Shown one piece after another: positions 15,725-25,632 of a DNA stretch of 64,000 nt; position 1 is the stretch's first letter; each line of letters opens with the position of its first letter. Below the pieces are notes generated by a model. The model was not told the origin of the DNA. It ran no database searches and saw nothing but the letters and a program-made list of their open reading frames with translations. The stretch spans positions 124,001-188,000 of the forward strand of contig JBJECE010000028.1 of assembly GCA_051870755.1 (NCBI GenBank). The letters run 5' to 3'. The position numbers were made by a program, and so were the translations under genes. The stretch comes from W0P28-013 sp051870755. Lineage in GTDB: Bacteria > Bacteroidota > Bacteroidia > Bacteroidales > Paludibacteraceae.

Positions 15725-16801
15725 TTATATTTGCATGTTCATGGCGGTGCGCACTTCGTCGAGGGTGCGGGCGGCTATTTCGCGTGCGCGTTGCGAACCG
15801 TCGAGCAGCACCTGACGGATGTAGTCGGGTTGTGCTTCGAGTTGGCGGCGGCGTTCGCGCAACGGGCGCAGTTTTTCGTTCAACGCTTCGGTCAGCAGTT
15901 TTTTGAGCATACCGCCGCCGCCGTCGCCGATGCGTTCGGCAATGGTTTGCGGCTCGTCGCCGGTGCAGAGCGCAATCAGCATCAGCAGGTTGGCCACTTC
16001 GGGGCGGTTCGCAGGGTCGTAGGTGATGTGGCGGTCGGCATCGGTTTTGGCTTTTTTGATGAGTGCGGCGGTTTCGTCTTCGGTGGCGCTGAGCATGATG
16101 GCGTTGCCGCGGCTTTTGCTCATTTTTTGCGTGCCGTCCAGCCCCATGATGCTCGGTGTTTTGCTCAACAACGCATGTGGTTCGGGGAATACGGGTGCCG
16201 CGTTTTTGCAGAATTTTTCGTTGAAACGGCGCGCTATCAGGCGTGTCATCTCGAGGTGCGGCAGTTGGTCTTTGCCCACTGGCACGACGTTGCCTTTGCA
16301 GAACAGAATATCGACTGCCTGATGCACCGGATAGGTGTACATGCCGGCATTGACGCTTTTCAGCCCGGCAGCCTGAATTTCCTCTTTCACGGTCGGGTTG
16401 CGGCTCAACTCGGCATTCGACACCAAAGTCAAAAACGGCACCATCAGTTGGTTGGCTTCCGGCACATAACTGTGTGGATAAATCAGCACGTTTTCGCCGG
16501 GTTCGATGCCGGCTGCCAAATAGTCGATGACGAGTTGTTTGGTGTTTTGGCTGATTTCCTGATACGCATCGTGGTCGGTAAGTACTTGGTAATCAGCAAT
16601 CAGTATCATCGTTGGCACGCCCATTTTCGATAGGCGTACGCGGTTTTGCAGCGACCCGAAATAGTGTCCGATGTGCAGGCGTCCTGTCGGGCGGTCGCCT
16701 GTGAGTACGCGGTATTTCGCCGGATTGACGGCGATGCCTGCTTCTATCTTCTTGCTGATTTCGACAGCCGTATCGTAACTGCTCGATTCAAATTCTGCCA
16801 T
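15725..16801 (-). CDS. trpS: Tryptophan--tRNA ligase
   Basis: A 358-residue class I synthetase with the HIGH motif in GRLHIGHYFGS (residues 43-46), the tryptophan-specific RPTG before it, and the KMSKS loop in DGTQKMSKSRGN near residue 225. It charges tRNA(Trp) in the cytoplasm. The extra 25 or so N-terminal residues are usual for Bacteroidota versions. It follows alaS by 30 bases and is presumably its operon partner. The downstream side is the palindrome-bearing interval. Confidence 0.97.
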   Translation of the reverse strand: MAEFESSSYDTAVEISKKIEAGIAVNPAKYRVLTGDRPTGRLHIGHYFGSLQNRVRLSKMGVPTMILIADYQVLTDHDAYQEISQNTKQLVIDYLAAGIEPGENVLIYPHSYVPEANQLMVPFLTLVSNAELSRNPTVKEEIQAAGLKSVNAGMYTYPVHQAVDILFCKGNVVPVGKDQLPHLEMTRLIARRFNEKFCKNAAPVFPEPHALLSKTPSIMGLDGTQKMSKSRGNAIMLSATEDETAALIKKAKTDADRHITYDPANRPEVANLLMLIALCTGDEPQTIAERIGDGGGGMLKKLLTEALNEKLRPLRERRRQLEAQPDYIRQVLLDGSQRAREIAARTLDEVRTAMNMQI

Positions 16802-16831
16802 AGTGGTTGTTCCGAAAAAATGGTTGTTATA

Positions 16832-19447
16832 TTATTTTATGGTGTTCATCACATAGTCGATGGCTTCGTCCAATCCGTCGGCATATTTGCCGCCGGCCGA
16901 TGCCATGAACGGTTGTCCGCCGCCGCCGCCCTGAATGTATTTGGCTGCTTCGCGTACCATATTGCCGGCATGGAAACCGGCGGCCACCATCGGTTGGCTG
17001 AGGAATATGGTGAGCGTTGGTTTGCCCTCGTACACGGTGCCGGCCACCAACATAAATTTGATGTCGGCAAATTTGCCTTTGAGTTGCGGAATGATGTTGC
17101 GGATAATCTCGGGTGCTGTGTCGCCAAGGTAGCGTATCACTTTTATGCCGTCGATGTCGATGGCGGTTTGCAACAACGCATCGCGCAGGCGATTGGCACG
17201 CTCGGCCATAAATTCGTCGATTTTCTTGTGCAGCGCCGAATTTTCTTCCAACGATTTTTGTGCAGCCGATATGATGTCGGACGTGTTGTTGAACAATTCG
17301 CGGATGGTATTTTGCAGGTCTTGTGCGCTGTCCATCATCTGTTCCACCATTTCGCCGGTGATGGCTTCGATGCGGCGTACGCCGGCGGCTATCGAACTTT
17401 CGGACACGATGCGTACCATGCCGATGTTGCCGGTGGCGTGTGCGTGTGTGCCGCCGCACAATTCGATGGACGAGCCATAACGAACGACGCGCACATCGTC
17501 GCCGTATTTTTCGCCAAACAAGGCCATGGCGCCCATCGCTTTGGCTTCGGCAATGGGCATGTGGCGGTGCTCGTCGAGGACGATGTTTTCGCGTATTTTG
17601 CGGTTGACTATATGTTCCACTTGGCGCAATTCGTCGGCGCTCACTTTTTGGAAGTGCGAGAAGTCGAAACGAAGCGCTTCGGGCGTTACCAACGATCCTT
17701 TTTGCTCGACGTGTGTGCCAAGCAGTGTGCGCAGTGCTTCGTGTATCAGGTGCGTGGCGGTGTGGTTGGCTTCGATGGCGTGGCGGCGGCGTTCATCGAC
17801 TTGTGCTGTGAAGGTGGCCGTTACATCGGTCGGTATTTTCGCCACAATGTGTATCGGCAGATTGTTCTCGCGCTTGGTGTCTTTGATGTCGATGGTTTCG
17901 GTGCCGTTGGTCAGTACGCCGGTGTCGCCTACTTGGCCGCCCATTTCGGCATAGAACGGCGTTTTGCTCAGCACCACTTGGTAGAATTCTTTGCCTTTGG
18001 TGCTCATTTTGCGATAACGCAGAATTTGCGTGTCACACGTCAGTGTGTCGTAGCCAACGAACTCGGTGTCGCCGGCGCATACCGTAATCCAGTCGCCGGT
18101 TTCGACGGCGGCGGCGTTGCGCGCGCGGTCTTTCTGCTTTTGCATTTCGGTGTTGAAGTCGTCGATGTTCAGCGTCAGGCCGTTTTCTTTCAGAATCAGT
18201 TCGGTCAGGTCGAGCGGGAAGCCGTAGGTGTCGTACAGCGTGAAGGCATCGACGCCCGAAATTTCGGTGCGGCCGACTTTTTTGGTGTCGTTCATCACTT
18301 TGTCGAGCAGGCGCATGCCTGTTTCGAGTGTGCGCAGGAACGCATCTTCTTCCTCTTTGATGACTTTCTCGATGAGCGATTGCTGATGTTTGAGTTCGGG
18401 ATAGGCTTCGCCCATATTGTCGATGAGCGCCGGAATCAGTTTGTACATGAATGCGCTGTGTTGGCCGAGGAATGTGTAGCCGTAGCGCACGGCGCGGCGC
18501 AGTATGCGACGAATGACGTAGCCCGCTTTGGCGTTGCTCGGCAGTTGTCCGTCGGTGATGGCAAAGGCGATGGTGCGTATGTGGTCGGTTATCACGCGCA
18601 TGGCCACGTCGGTTTTGGCGTCTTTGCCATATTCGCAGTTGCAGATTTCGCCGACGGCTTTCAGCAGCGGCTGGAATACGTCGGTGTCGTAGTTCGATGT
18701 TTTACCTTGCACGGCTACGCAGAGGCGTTCGAAACCCATGCCTGTGTCGATAACTTTGTTGGGCAGCGGTTCAAGCGATCCGTCGGCTTTGCGGTTGTAT
18801 TGCATGAACACGTTATTCCATATTTCGATGACTTGCGGGTTGTCTTTGTTCACCAAATCTTTGCCGTTCACTTTGGCGCGTTCGCTGTCGGGGCGCAAGT
18901 CGATGTGTATTTCGCTGCAGGGGCCGCAGGGACCGGTGTCACCCATCTCCCAGAAGTTGTCGTGCTTGTTGCCGTCGATTATGCGGTCGGGGCTGACGAA
19001 TTGCGCCCAAATGCCGGCGGCTTCGTCGTCGCGGCCGAGACCTTCGGCCGGCGCGCCTTCGAACACGGTTACATACAGACGGTCTTTATCGAGTTTCAGC
19101 ACTTCGGTCAGATATTCCCACGCCCAAGCGATAGCCTCTTTTTTGAAATAATCGCCAAACGACCAGTTGCCCAACATTTCGAACATGGTGTGGTGGTAGG
19201 TGTCGTGTCCCACCTCCTCGAGGTCGTTGTGTTTACCGCTCACACGCAAGCATTTTTGCGAGTCGGCTATGCGCGGATAGGTTATCGGGTCGTTGCCGAG
19301 AATGATGTTTTTCCATTGGTTCATGCCGGCGTTGGTGAACATCAGTGTCGGGTCGCCTTTGACGACCATTGGTGCCGACGGCACAATTTTATGTCCCTTC
19401 GATGCGAAAAAATCGAGAAACGATTGACGGATTTCTTTTGAAGTCAT
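16832..19447 (-). CDS. alaS: Alanine--tRNA ligase
   Basis: A class II synthetase of 871 residues. The catalytic domain begins with FLDFFASKGH and GDPTLMFTNAGMNQWK. The editing domain has zinc ligands in NHTATHL (HTATH at 562-566) and CGGTHAHATG (664-668). The C-terminal glycine-rich region ends GGGGGQPFMASAGG, as usual. It charges tRNA(Ala) and clears mischarged Ser/Gly. The length is normal for the family. A full promoter match lies 90 bases upstream. A long open frame on the opposite strand is only its mirror image. Confidence 0.98.
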   Translation of the reverse strand: MTSKEIRQSFLDFFASKGHKIVPSAPMVVKGDPTLMFTNAGMNQWKNIILGNDPITYPRIADSQKCLRVSGKHNDLEEVGHDTYHHTMFEMLGNWSFGDYFKKEAIAWAWEYLTEVLKLDKDRLYVTVFEGAPAEGLGRDDEAAGIWAQFVSPDRIIDGNKHDNFWEMGDTGPCGPCSEIHIDLRPDSERAKVNGKDLVNKDNPQVIEIWNNVFMQYNRKADGSLEPLPNKVIDTGMGFERLCVAVQGKTSNYDTDVFQPLLKAVGEICNCEYGKDAKTDVAMRVITDHIRTIAFAITDGQLPSNAKAGYVIRRILRRAVRYGYTFLGQHSAFMYKLIPALIDNMGEAYPELKHQQSLIEKVIKEEEDAFLRTLETGMRLLDKVMNDTKKVGRTEISGVDAFTLYDTYGFPLDLTELILKENGLTLNIDDFNTEMQKQKDRARNAAAVETGDWITVCAGDTEFVGYDTLTCDTQILRYRKMSTKGKEFYQVVLSKTPFYAEMGGQVGDTGVLTNGTETIDIKDTKRENNLPIHIVAKIPTDVTATFTAQVDERRRHAIEANHTATHLIHEALRTLLGTHVEQKGSLVTPEALRFDFSHFQKVSADELRQVEHIVNRKIRENIVLDEHRHMPIAEAKAMGAMALFGEKYGDDVRVVRYGSSIELCGGTHAHATGNIGMVRIVSESSIAAGVRRIEAITGEMVEQMMDSAQDLQNTIRELFNNTSDIISAAQKSLEENSALHKKIDEFMAERANRLRDALLQTAIDIDGIKVIRYLGDTAPEIIRNIIPQLKGKFADIKFMLVAGTVYEGKPTLTIFLSQPMVAAGFHAGNMVREAAKYIQGGGGGQPFMASAGGKYADGLDEAIDYVMNTIK

Positions 19448-19536
19448 AGTATTGTTAATTTTCTAATTATCAGATGTTTAAGTTGATTTTCGGCGGTTTT
19501 GGCGCGCGGTGCGTACCCACAAGTCGAAAATGTTTG

Positions 19537-19567
19537 CAAAAATAGTAAAAAATGTCCGTTTACACAA
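19537..19567 (-). promoter_or_regulatory. Bacteroidota-type promoter for alaS-trpS
   Basis: TTG (19567-19565), 20 bases, TATTTTTG (19544-19537) on the minus strand. The leader to the alaS start is about 85 bases, long enough to hold control elements, but I saw no T-box-like specifier or anti-terminator. Confidence 0.7.
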
Positions 19568-19615
19568 GCAATCTGCGAAATGATGTGTTTTTTCTGAAAA
19601 AATCGCCGTTGTTGT

Positions 19616-19646
19616 TTGATGTTTTGAAAGTTATTTTGTATTTTTG
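19616..19646 (+). promoter_or_regulatory. Bacteroidota-type promoter for the M23 peptidase gene
   Basis: TTG (19616-19618), 20 bases, TATTTTTG (19639-19646). It is divergent from the alaS promoter, and the ATG follows at 19708. Confidence 0.7.
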
Positions 19647-19707
19647 CGGTTGCTTTTTCTGGTCGTTGCCGACATTTGTGGCGGCGGCCGGTATCAACAT
19701 CGATTCA

Positions 19708-20679
19708 ATGGCTCGAAAAGTAAAATTTCATTATAATCCCGAAACGCTGTCGTACGAGCGTGTGCCGGTCAAGTTTTGGGATGTGGTGGGGCGCATCGGC
19801 ATCTTTTTGCTGACGAGCGCCGGCATCGGCGTGGCATTTTTCTTTTTGTTCATCACGTTTGTCGAATCGCCCAAAGAGAAACAGTTGGTCATCGAAAATG
19901 CGCGGATGCGGGCGCAATACAAACTGCTCGAACGTCGTCTCGACGACCTGCAGCCCTTGCTCGACGACCTGCAGCAGCGCGACGACAATCTGTATCGTGC
20001 CATTTTGCAGGCCGAACCCATTCCGGCCGGCGTGCGGCGCAGTACGTTGGGCAACAATCGTCGCTACGAGGAGTTTGCCGATATGTCCAACAGCGCACTC
20101 ATCATCGAGGCAACCAAACGTGTGGACGATTTGGCGAAACAGATTTACATCCAATCGCAGTCGTACGACGAACTTGTGCGCCTGGCCAAACAGAACGATA
20201 AAAAATTGCGCCACATTCCGGCCATACAGCCGGTGCTGAACAAGGATTTGAAACGTATGGCATCGGGCTACGGCGTGCGTATCGACCCCGTGTACCACAC
20301 GGCGCGCTTTCACGCCGGTATGGATTTTACGGCGCCCATCGGTACCGATATTTATGTTACGGGCGACGGCACTGTGGAATCAGCCGGTTGGCGGCAAGGC
20401 TATGGCAACTGCGTTACGGTCAATCACGGATTTGGCTATGTAACGCTGTATGCACACATGCACAAAATCGGGGTGCGCGTTGGCCAAAAACTGACGCGCG
20501 GCGACATTATCGGTTCGGTGGGCAATACCGGCAAATCGACAGGCCCGCACTTGCACTACGAGGTGCGGTATCAAGGCAAACCGGTCGATCCGCGCAACTA
20601 TTATTTCCTCGATTTGTCGCCCGAACAATACGACGAGATGATACAATTATCACAAAATGCCGGTCAAATGTTTGATTAA
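19708..20679 (+). CDS. Membrane-anchored M23 (LytM-type) peptidase
   Basis: A 323-residue protein: a short cytoplasmic N-terminus (MARKVKFHYNPETLSYERV), one membrane helix at about 28-51, a coiled coil at about 55-100, and a C-terminal M23 domain. The zinc ligands are present: H202 and D206 (HAGMDF) and HLH at 281-283, so it should be active on peptidoglycan cross-links, unlike the EnvC-like protein at 32,610. The ATG at 19708 is chosen because the family N-terminus starts there and the promoter sits between it and longer frames. It is 31 bases ahead of the relA/spoT gene, probably one transcript. Confidence 0.94.
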   Translation: MARKVKFHYNPETLSYERVPVKFWDVVGRIGIFLLTSAGIGVAFFFLFITFVESPKEKQLVIENARMRAQYKLLERRLDDLQPLLDDLQQRDDNLYRAILQAEPIPAGVRRSTLGNNRRYEEFADMSNSALIIEATKRVDDLAKQIYIQSQSYDELVRLAKQNDKKLRHIPAIQPVLNKDLKRMASGYGVRIDPVYHTARFHAGMDFTAPIGTDIYVTGDGTVESAGWRQGYGNCVTVNHGFGYVTLYAHMHKIGVRVGQKLTRGDIIGSVGNTGKSTGPHLHYEVRYQGKPVDPRNYYFLDLSPEQYDEMIQLSQNAGQMFD

Positions 20680-20710
20680 CAGCATGTTGTCGGAATATAT
20701 TTTTTGATGT

Positions 20711-22930
20711 ATGGACCAAAAATACCTTAATCTCACCGAAGCCGACGAGGAGTCGATGATTCAACACGAATTTGATACCTTGCTGCAGGACTACGCAGCC
20801 ACACGTCATACCCAAAAAACAGAGATTATCAAACGTGCGTTCGAATTTGCCAAAAGCGCGCATCACGGCGTGCGCCGGCGCTCGGGCGAGCCGTACATTA
20901 TGCACCCTTTGGCGGTGGCACGCATTGTGGTCAAAGAGATTGGCTTGGGATCGACATCCATCTGCTCGGCGTTGCTGCACGATGTGGTGGAGGACACCGA
21001 CTACACGGTGGAAGACATCGAAGAACGATTTGGCGCAAAAATCGCACAAATAGTGTCGGGACTGACAAAAATTTCGGGAGGCATATTTGGCGAAAAAGCA
21101 TCGGAACAAGCCGAAAACTTCCGACGACTGATTCTGACCATGCCCGAAGATGTGCGTGTCATTCTGATAAAAATGGCCGATCGTTTGCACAATATGCGTA
21201 CACTCGGGTCGATGCCACCGGCTAAACAGCTTAAAATCAGTGGTGAAACGCAGTATATCTATGCGCCGTTGGCTGCACGACTCGGATTCTTTCTCATCAA
21301 AACCGAACTCGAAAATCTCAGTTTCAAATACGAACAGCCATCGGTCTATGCCAAAATACAGGAGCAGGTCGATGCCGTTACACCACGCTTGGAAGAGTCG
21401 TACTTGCGATTCATTGGTCCCATCAAGCAGATTTTGGATTCGTACAACTACAAATACACCATCACCTATCGGGTCAAATCGCCGTACTCCATCTTCCGCA
21501 AGATGCAGAACAAGCATATCCCATTCGACGAGGTGTACGATTTGCTGGCCGTGCGCATCATCTTGAAACCGCGCCCCGACGAGGATGAACGCGCCAACTG
21601 CTGGGTAACCTATTCGGCACTGACATCGCTCTACAAAGAACACCCCGACCGCACACGCAATTGGCTGAGCACCCCGAAACCAAACGGCTACGAAGCGTTG
21701 CACGTTACACTGATGAACCACGAAGGCAATTGGGTGGAAGTGCAAATTCGCACCGAGCGTATGAACGAAATAGCCGAACACGGCTTGGCCGCGCATTGGA
21801 AATACAAAACCGGCACCAGCGAATTGTCCAACTTGGATTCGTGGTTCAAGTCGCTGAAAGATATGCTCGACACGGCTGACTATGCCAACGCCGTGGAGTT
21901 TATGGATACGTTCCGCCTAAACCTCTATGCCAGCGAGATTTATGTGTTCACACCCAAAGGCGACATCAAAAAAATGCCGGTCAAATCGACGGCCTTGGAT
22001 TTCGCGTTCGCCTTGCATAGCGACATCGGGTTGCACTGCATCGGCGCCAAGGTCGATCATAAGTTGGTGCCACTCACCTACGAACTGAAAAGCGGCGACC
22101 AAGTGGAAATTCTCACCTCGAAAACACAACACCCGCAGCCCGATTGGATTGACATCGTTACCATGCCGCGCGCCAAAGCACACCTGCGTGCCGTGTTCCG
22201 CAAAGAGTACCGTATCGTGCAAGAGAAAGGCAAAAAAGCCGTCGAAGACGAACTTGCCAAACTGAATATGCCGCTGAACAACGTAACCACCACGCGCATC
22301 ATCGAACACTACAAATTTAACACCATCACCGAATTTTACAATGCCGTCGGGCGCGGATTAGTCGATTTGTCGGACATCACGACCGTGGTGTTCCAAACCA
22401 AAAATCCGAGCAAATGGACGAAAATGTGGAAGTTGCAGTTCGGCAAAAAAAACGAACCCGTCGAGACCGATCCGAAGAAGAAAAAGAAGGTGGTACTTAC
22501 CGATACCAACGTCGGGCAGGGCTACACGTTGGCCGAATGCTGCCACCCCATACCCGGCGACCCCGTGTTGGGCTATCTCGACGAATACGGCACTGTGCTG
22601 GTGCATAAACGCGAGTGCCCCGTGGCGCTGAAACTGAAAAGCAACTACGGCAATCGCATTGTAACGGCCGAATGGGCAACCCACAATGTAAAATCGTTTT
22701 TGGCCATGATCGAAATCAACGGCATCGACGAACGGGGCGTGTTGCAAAAAATCGTTACCGTCGTGTCCGAAGATTATGCCATCAATATCAAAAGTGTAAA
22801 CCTCGATGCCAAAGACGGCATTTTCACTGCACAATTTGGTGTGTATGTGCATAGCGCCGACGATTTGAATGTGCTGTGCGCCAATTTGCGCAAAGTGCCG
22901 TTTGTCAATTCGGTGGTGCGCATCTCGTAA
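20711..22930 (+). CDS. RelA/SpoT (p)ppGpp synthetase/hydrolase
   Basis: A 739-residue bifunctional-type enzyme. The hydrolase domain has H51, HDVVED (H90, D91, E94, D95) and the later ADRLHNMRTL. The synthetase domain has YDLLAVRIIL and YEALHVTL. A TGS domain (VYVFTPKGDI-like, about residue 400) and a C-terminal ACT domain complete it. It makes and degrades the alarmone (p)ppGpp during starvation. The intact HD residues indicate that hydrolase activity is retained, as in SpoT/Rel. The window holds only this long RSH gene. Confidence 0.96.
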   Translation: MDQKYLNLTEADEESMIQHEFDTLLQDYAATRHTQKTEIIKRAFEFAKSAHHGVRRRSGEPYIMHPLAVARIVVKEIGLGSTSICSALLHDVVEDTDYTVEDIEERFGAKIAQIVSGLTKISGGIFGEKASEQAENFRRLILTMPEDVRVILIKMADRLHNMRTLGSMPPAKQLKISGETQYIYAPLAARLGFFLIKTELENLSFKYEQPSVYAKIQEQVDAVTPRLEESYLRFIGPIKQILDSYNYKYTITYRVKSPYSIFRKMQNKHIPFDEVYDLLAVRIILKPRPDEDERANCWVTYSALTSLYKEHPDRTRNWLSTPKPNGYEALHVTLMNHEGNWVEVQIRTERMNEIAEHGLAAHWKYKTGTSELSNLDSWFKSLKDMLDTADYANAVEFMDTFRLNLYASEIYVFTPKGDIKKMPVKSTALDFAFALHSDIGLHCIGAKVDHKLVPLTYELKSGDQVEILTSKTQHPQPDWIDIVTMPRAKAHLRAVFRKEYRIVQEKGKKAVEDELAKLNMPLNNVTTTRIIEHYKFNTITEFYNAVGRGLVDLSDITTVVFQTKNPSKWTKMWKLQFGKKNEPVETDPKKKKKVVLTDTNVGQGYTLAECCHPIPGDPVLGYLDEYGTVLVHKRECPVALKLKSNYGNRIVTAEWATHNVKSFLAMIEINGIDERGVLQKIVTVVSEDYAINIKSVNLDAKDGIFTAQFGVYVHSADDLNVLCANLRKVPFVNSVVRIS

Positions 22931-23032
22931 AAAAAAACGTGCCGTCCGGCGCGATAGGTGCCTGTTTGTAGTCGGAAACTCCCTGTTGGTCGATTGTTGT
23001 GCGCGTAGTTGCACAATTTTTGTATCTTTGCC

Positions 23033-23040
23033 GATGTATC
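23033..23040 (+). promoter_or_regulatory. -7 element for the TolC-MacAB operon
   Basis: TATCTTTG, 15 bases before the ATG at 23056. A TTG lies 23 bases upstream of it, slightly beyond the normal spacing. Confidence 0.5.
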
Positions 23041-23055
23041 AAAACGACCCGAATA

Positions 23056-24408
23056 ATGAAACGGATTTTCAGCATCATCGTTGTTGTATGGTTGGCGCAA
23101 ATAGTGTGTGCACAATCGACAGAAATGCCGGCCGTGTGGGACTTACACACTTGTATCGACTATGCCAAAGCGCAGAATATCGATATATTGCAGCGTAAAT
23201 TGGCACAGGAGCAGCAACAAGTGGCATTGAAACAAGCCAAAGCGGCGTGGTGGCCGACATTAAATTTTTCGACCGGTGTCAATTTTTCGAATCGTCCGTT
23301 TGTGCAGGGCGGAACCAATACCATCGACGGCGGCAGTTCCGATGTGATGCCGGCTTCGCAAAATACATTGGGCGCGACTGCCGGACTCAATTTGGGTTGG
23401 AAAATCTATGACGGAGCAAGGCAAACAACCATTAAGCAACAACAATTGGCGACAAAACAAGCCGAACTCGAAGTGGAACAAGCCCTGAATACGTTGGAAG
23501 AACAAGTGATGCAATTCTATGTGCAGGTGCTTTATTCGGGCGATGCCGTGCAGGTACAGCAAAGTATGGTCGATGCAAGTCGTGCTTTGTGCGAACGCGG
23601 CAAACAACGCTTGGACGTTGGCGCATTGAGCCGCAGCGATTATGCACAACTCGAAGCGCAACTTGGCAGCGATACTTACAATTTGGTAACCGCCGAAGCC
23701 GCTTATGCCACTAATCTTTTGGCCTTGAAGCAGTTGCTTGAATTAGAGTCGTCGTACGATTTGCAGTTGGCATCGGTGGATTATGCCGACGAATTGGCGT
23801 TGGAGCCACTCGAGAGTGTGGATGCGGTGTTTGCATCGGCGTTGGACAATCGCCCCGAAATAAAAATTTGTGATTACGAAATCGAATCGTTCGCGCTTGG
23901 TATAAAATCGGCAAAAAGCGGCTATTATCCGTCATTGTCGTTGAATGCAAGTACGGGATTGAGTTATAATTCCAATTCGAATTATCTGTTTGCGGACCAA
24001 ATGAAATCGAATTGGTCGAATACTGCCGGCGTAACGTTGGCGATACCCATTCTGCAAAGTCGTCAGACAAAGAGTGCCTTGGAGCGTGCGCGCTTGGAGT
24101 ACGAAACGGCGAAACTATCGAAACAGAACGAGCAAAAAACGTTGCGCAAAGCCATCGAAACCTTATGGCTCAATGCGCGTTCGGCTCAACAACAATTTGT
24201 GGCTGCTCGCGCACAGCAGCAAGCCTCGCAGGTCAGTTTCGATTTGGTGTCGGAACAATTCAATGTCGGTCGTAAAACAACTACCGATGTGCTGAGCGAA
24301 AAGGCTGTGTTATTGCAGTCGATTCAGCAGACGCTGCAGGCCAAATATATGGCTATTTATAATTTGAATATGTTAAAATTCTATCAGGGGAACAAAATAA
24401 CCATGTGA
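23056..24408 (+). CDS. TolC-family outer-membrane efflux channel
   Basis: A 450-residue protein with a signal peptide ending VCAQ. Two outer-membrane efflux repeats follow: each contains a long helical hairpin (IDILQRKLAQEQQQVALKQAK; LEYETAKLSKQNEQKTLRKA) and a strand segment ending in YPSLSLNASTGLSYN-like sequence. It would form the exit duct for the MacAB pump encoded next. Its stop (ATGTGA) lies 2 bases before the MacA start, so the genes are coupled. The start at 23056 is just downstream of the -7 element. The substrate is unknown. Confidence 0.95.
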   Translation: MKRIFSIIVVVWLAQIVCAQSTEMPAVWDLHTCIDYAKAQNIDILQRKLAQEQQQVALKQAKAAWWPTLNFSTGVNFSNRPFVQGGTNTIDGGSSDVMPASQNTLGATAGLNLGWKIYDGARQTTIKQQQLATKQAELEVEQALNTLEEQVMQFYVQVLYSGDAVQVQQSMVDASRALCERGKQRLDVGALSRSDYAQLEAQLGSDTYNLVTAEAAYATNLLALKQLLELESSYDLQLASVDYADELALEPLESVDAVFASALDNRPEIKICDYEIESFALGIKSAKSGYYPSLSLNASTGLSYNSNSNYLFADQMKSNWSNTAGVTLAIPILQSRQTKSALERARLEYETAKLSKQNEQKTLRKAIETLWLNARSAQQQFVAARAQQQASQVSFDLVSEQFNVGRKTTTDVLSEKAVLLQSIQQTLQAKYMAIYNLNMLKFYQGNKITM

Positions 24409-24410
24409 TT

Positions 24411-25610
24411 ATGACACGAAAAGGAAAAATTGCCATGTGGATGTGTATTGCGCTGGCGGCGGCAGCAGTGCTCTGCGTCGTTGGAGCGTTTGTTTCAGAG
24501 AGGCTCGGTAAGCCGCAAGTAACCTACGAACAGGCAGTGGTTGCGCGCGGCAACATTCACAATGCTGTAACTGCTACGGGAACGGTGGAACCACTCACTC
24601 AGGTTGAGGTCGGTACGCAAGTATCCGGCATCGTGGACAAGATTTTTGTCGATTATAACAGCCCGGTCAAAAAAGGGCAGATCATCGCCGTCCTTGATAA
24701 GAGTACGTTGGAGTCGGAGTTGGCTTCGGCGCGTGCCAACGTCAATATGTGTCAAGTGGAGATGGAGTACCAACAGAAAGAATACGAGCGCATCAAAGTG
24801 TTGGCCGACAAAGGAATGGTCAGTGATAGCGACTACGATTTGGCGTATTACAACTACCACCGCGCAAAAAGTAGTTACGATGTGGCGAAACAAAATTTGA
24901 CGAAAGCACAGACAAATTTGGGTTATGCCACTATCTATTCGCCTATCGACGGCGTGGTGCTGTCGAAATCGGTAGAGGAGGGGCAGACTGTAGCATCGTC
25001 GTTCAGCACGCCGACGTTGTTTGTCATCGCCGAGGATTTGACACAAATGCGTGTTGTAGCTGATGTGGACGAAGCCGATATCGGTGAGGTGAGAGACGGT
25101 CAGCGTGTGCAGTTTACGGTTGATGCCTATCCGAGCCTGACATTCGAGGGGACGGTGCAACAAGTGCGTCAAGAGGCGACTACGACAAGCAGTGTCGTAA
25201 CCTACGAAGTGGTTATTTCGGCACGCAATCCCGATCTAAAGTTGAAGCCCGGCATGACTGCCACCGCTACCATTTATACATTGGAACGGAACAACGTATT
25301 GTTGGTGCCGTCGAAAGCATTGAAGTTTACGCCGATATGTCAAGGCATCGATACGCTGCTTGATTGCGAAGCGACACATAAAGTTTGGTCACGCGAAGGA
25401 CACCGGTTCGTGGCTCTTCCTGTCGAGGTAGGCGTTGCTACCGGCAGCCAGACGGAAATCGTGTCGGGATTGCACGAGGGACAAGTCATCTTGGTGGGTA
25501 CCGCAGATGGACAACTGCAGGGACAAACTCAAATGGACGAAAACACGGAAGCGTCTGCCGGCGAACGTTCGCCGTTTATGCCGGGGCGTCCGGGCGAGCG
25601 TAAAAAATAG
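24411..25610 (+). CDS. macA: MacA-like periplasmic adaptor (HlyD family)
   Basis: A 399-residue membrane fusion protein. A single N-terminal membrane helix (MWMCIALAAAAVLCVVGAF) anchors it. The lipoyl halves are around VEPLTQVEVGTQVSG and GYATIYSPIDGVVLSKSVEEGQTV, with a coiled-coil hairpin between them, then a beta barrel and membrane-proximal domain. It links the MacB permease to the TolC channel. The tail is unusually Pro/Gly/Arg-rich (MPGRPGERKK). The ATG at 24411 is preferred to a GTG at 24405 that overlaps the TolC stop. Confidence 0.94.
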   Translation: MTRKGKIAMWMCIALAAAAVLCVVGAFVSERLGKPQVTYEQAVVARGNIHNAVTATGTVEPLTQVEVGTQVSGIVDKIFVDYNSPVKKGQIIAVLDKSTLESELASARANVNMCQVEMEYQQKEYERIKVLADKGMVSDSDYDLAYYNYHRAKSSYDVAKQNLTKAQTNLGYATIYSPIDGVVLSKSVEEGQTVASSFSTPTLFVIAEDLTQMRVVADVDEADIGEVRDGQRVQFTVDAYPSLTFEGTVQQVRQEATTTSSVVTYEVVISARNPDLKLKPGMTATATIYTLERNNVLLVPSKALKFTPICQGIDTLLDCEATHKVWSREGHRFVALPVEVGVATGSQTEIVSGLHEGQVILVGTADGQLQGQTQMDENTEASAGERSPFMPGRPGERKK

Positions 25611-25632
25611 TTATTTTGCAACCGAATGTTGT

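Noticed and set aside
16646..19441. A 931-codon open frame on the plus strand, and similar long antisense frames at 1950-3287, 6473-7693 and 32577-33947
   Set aside because: They mirror alaS, ygiQ, the M49 peptidase and envC codon for codon. Their compositions (rich in His, Phe, Val, Gly, Arg) are the usual by-product of codon bias on the opposite strand, and none has a domain motif or promoter.
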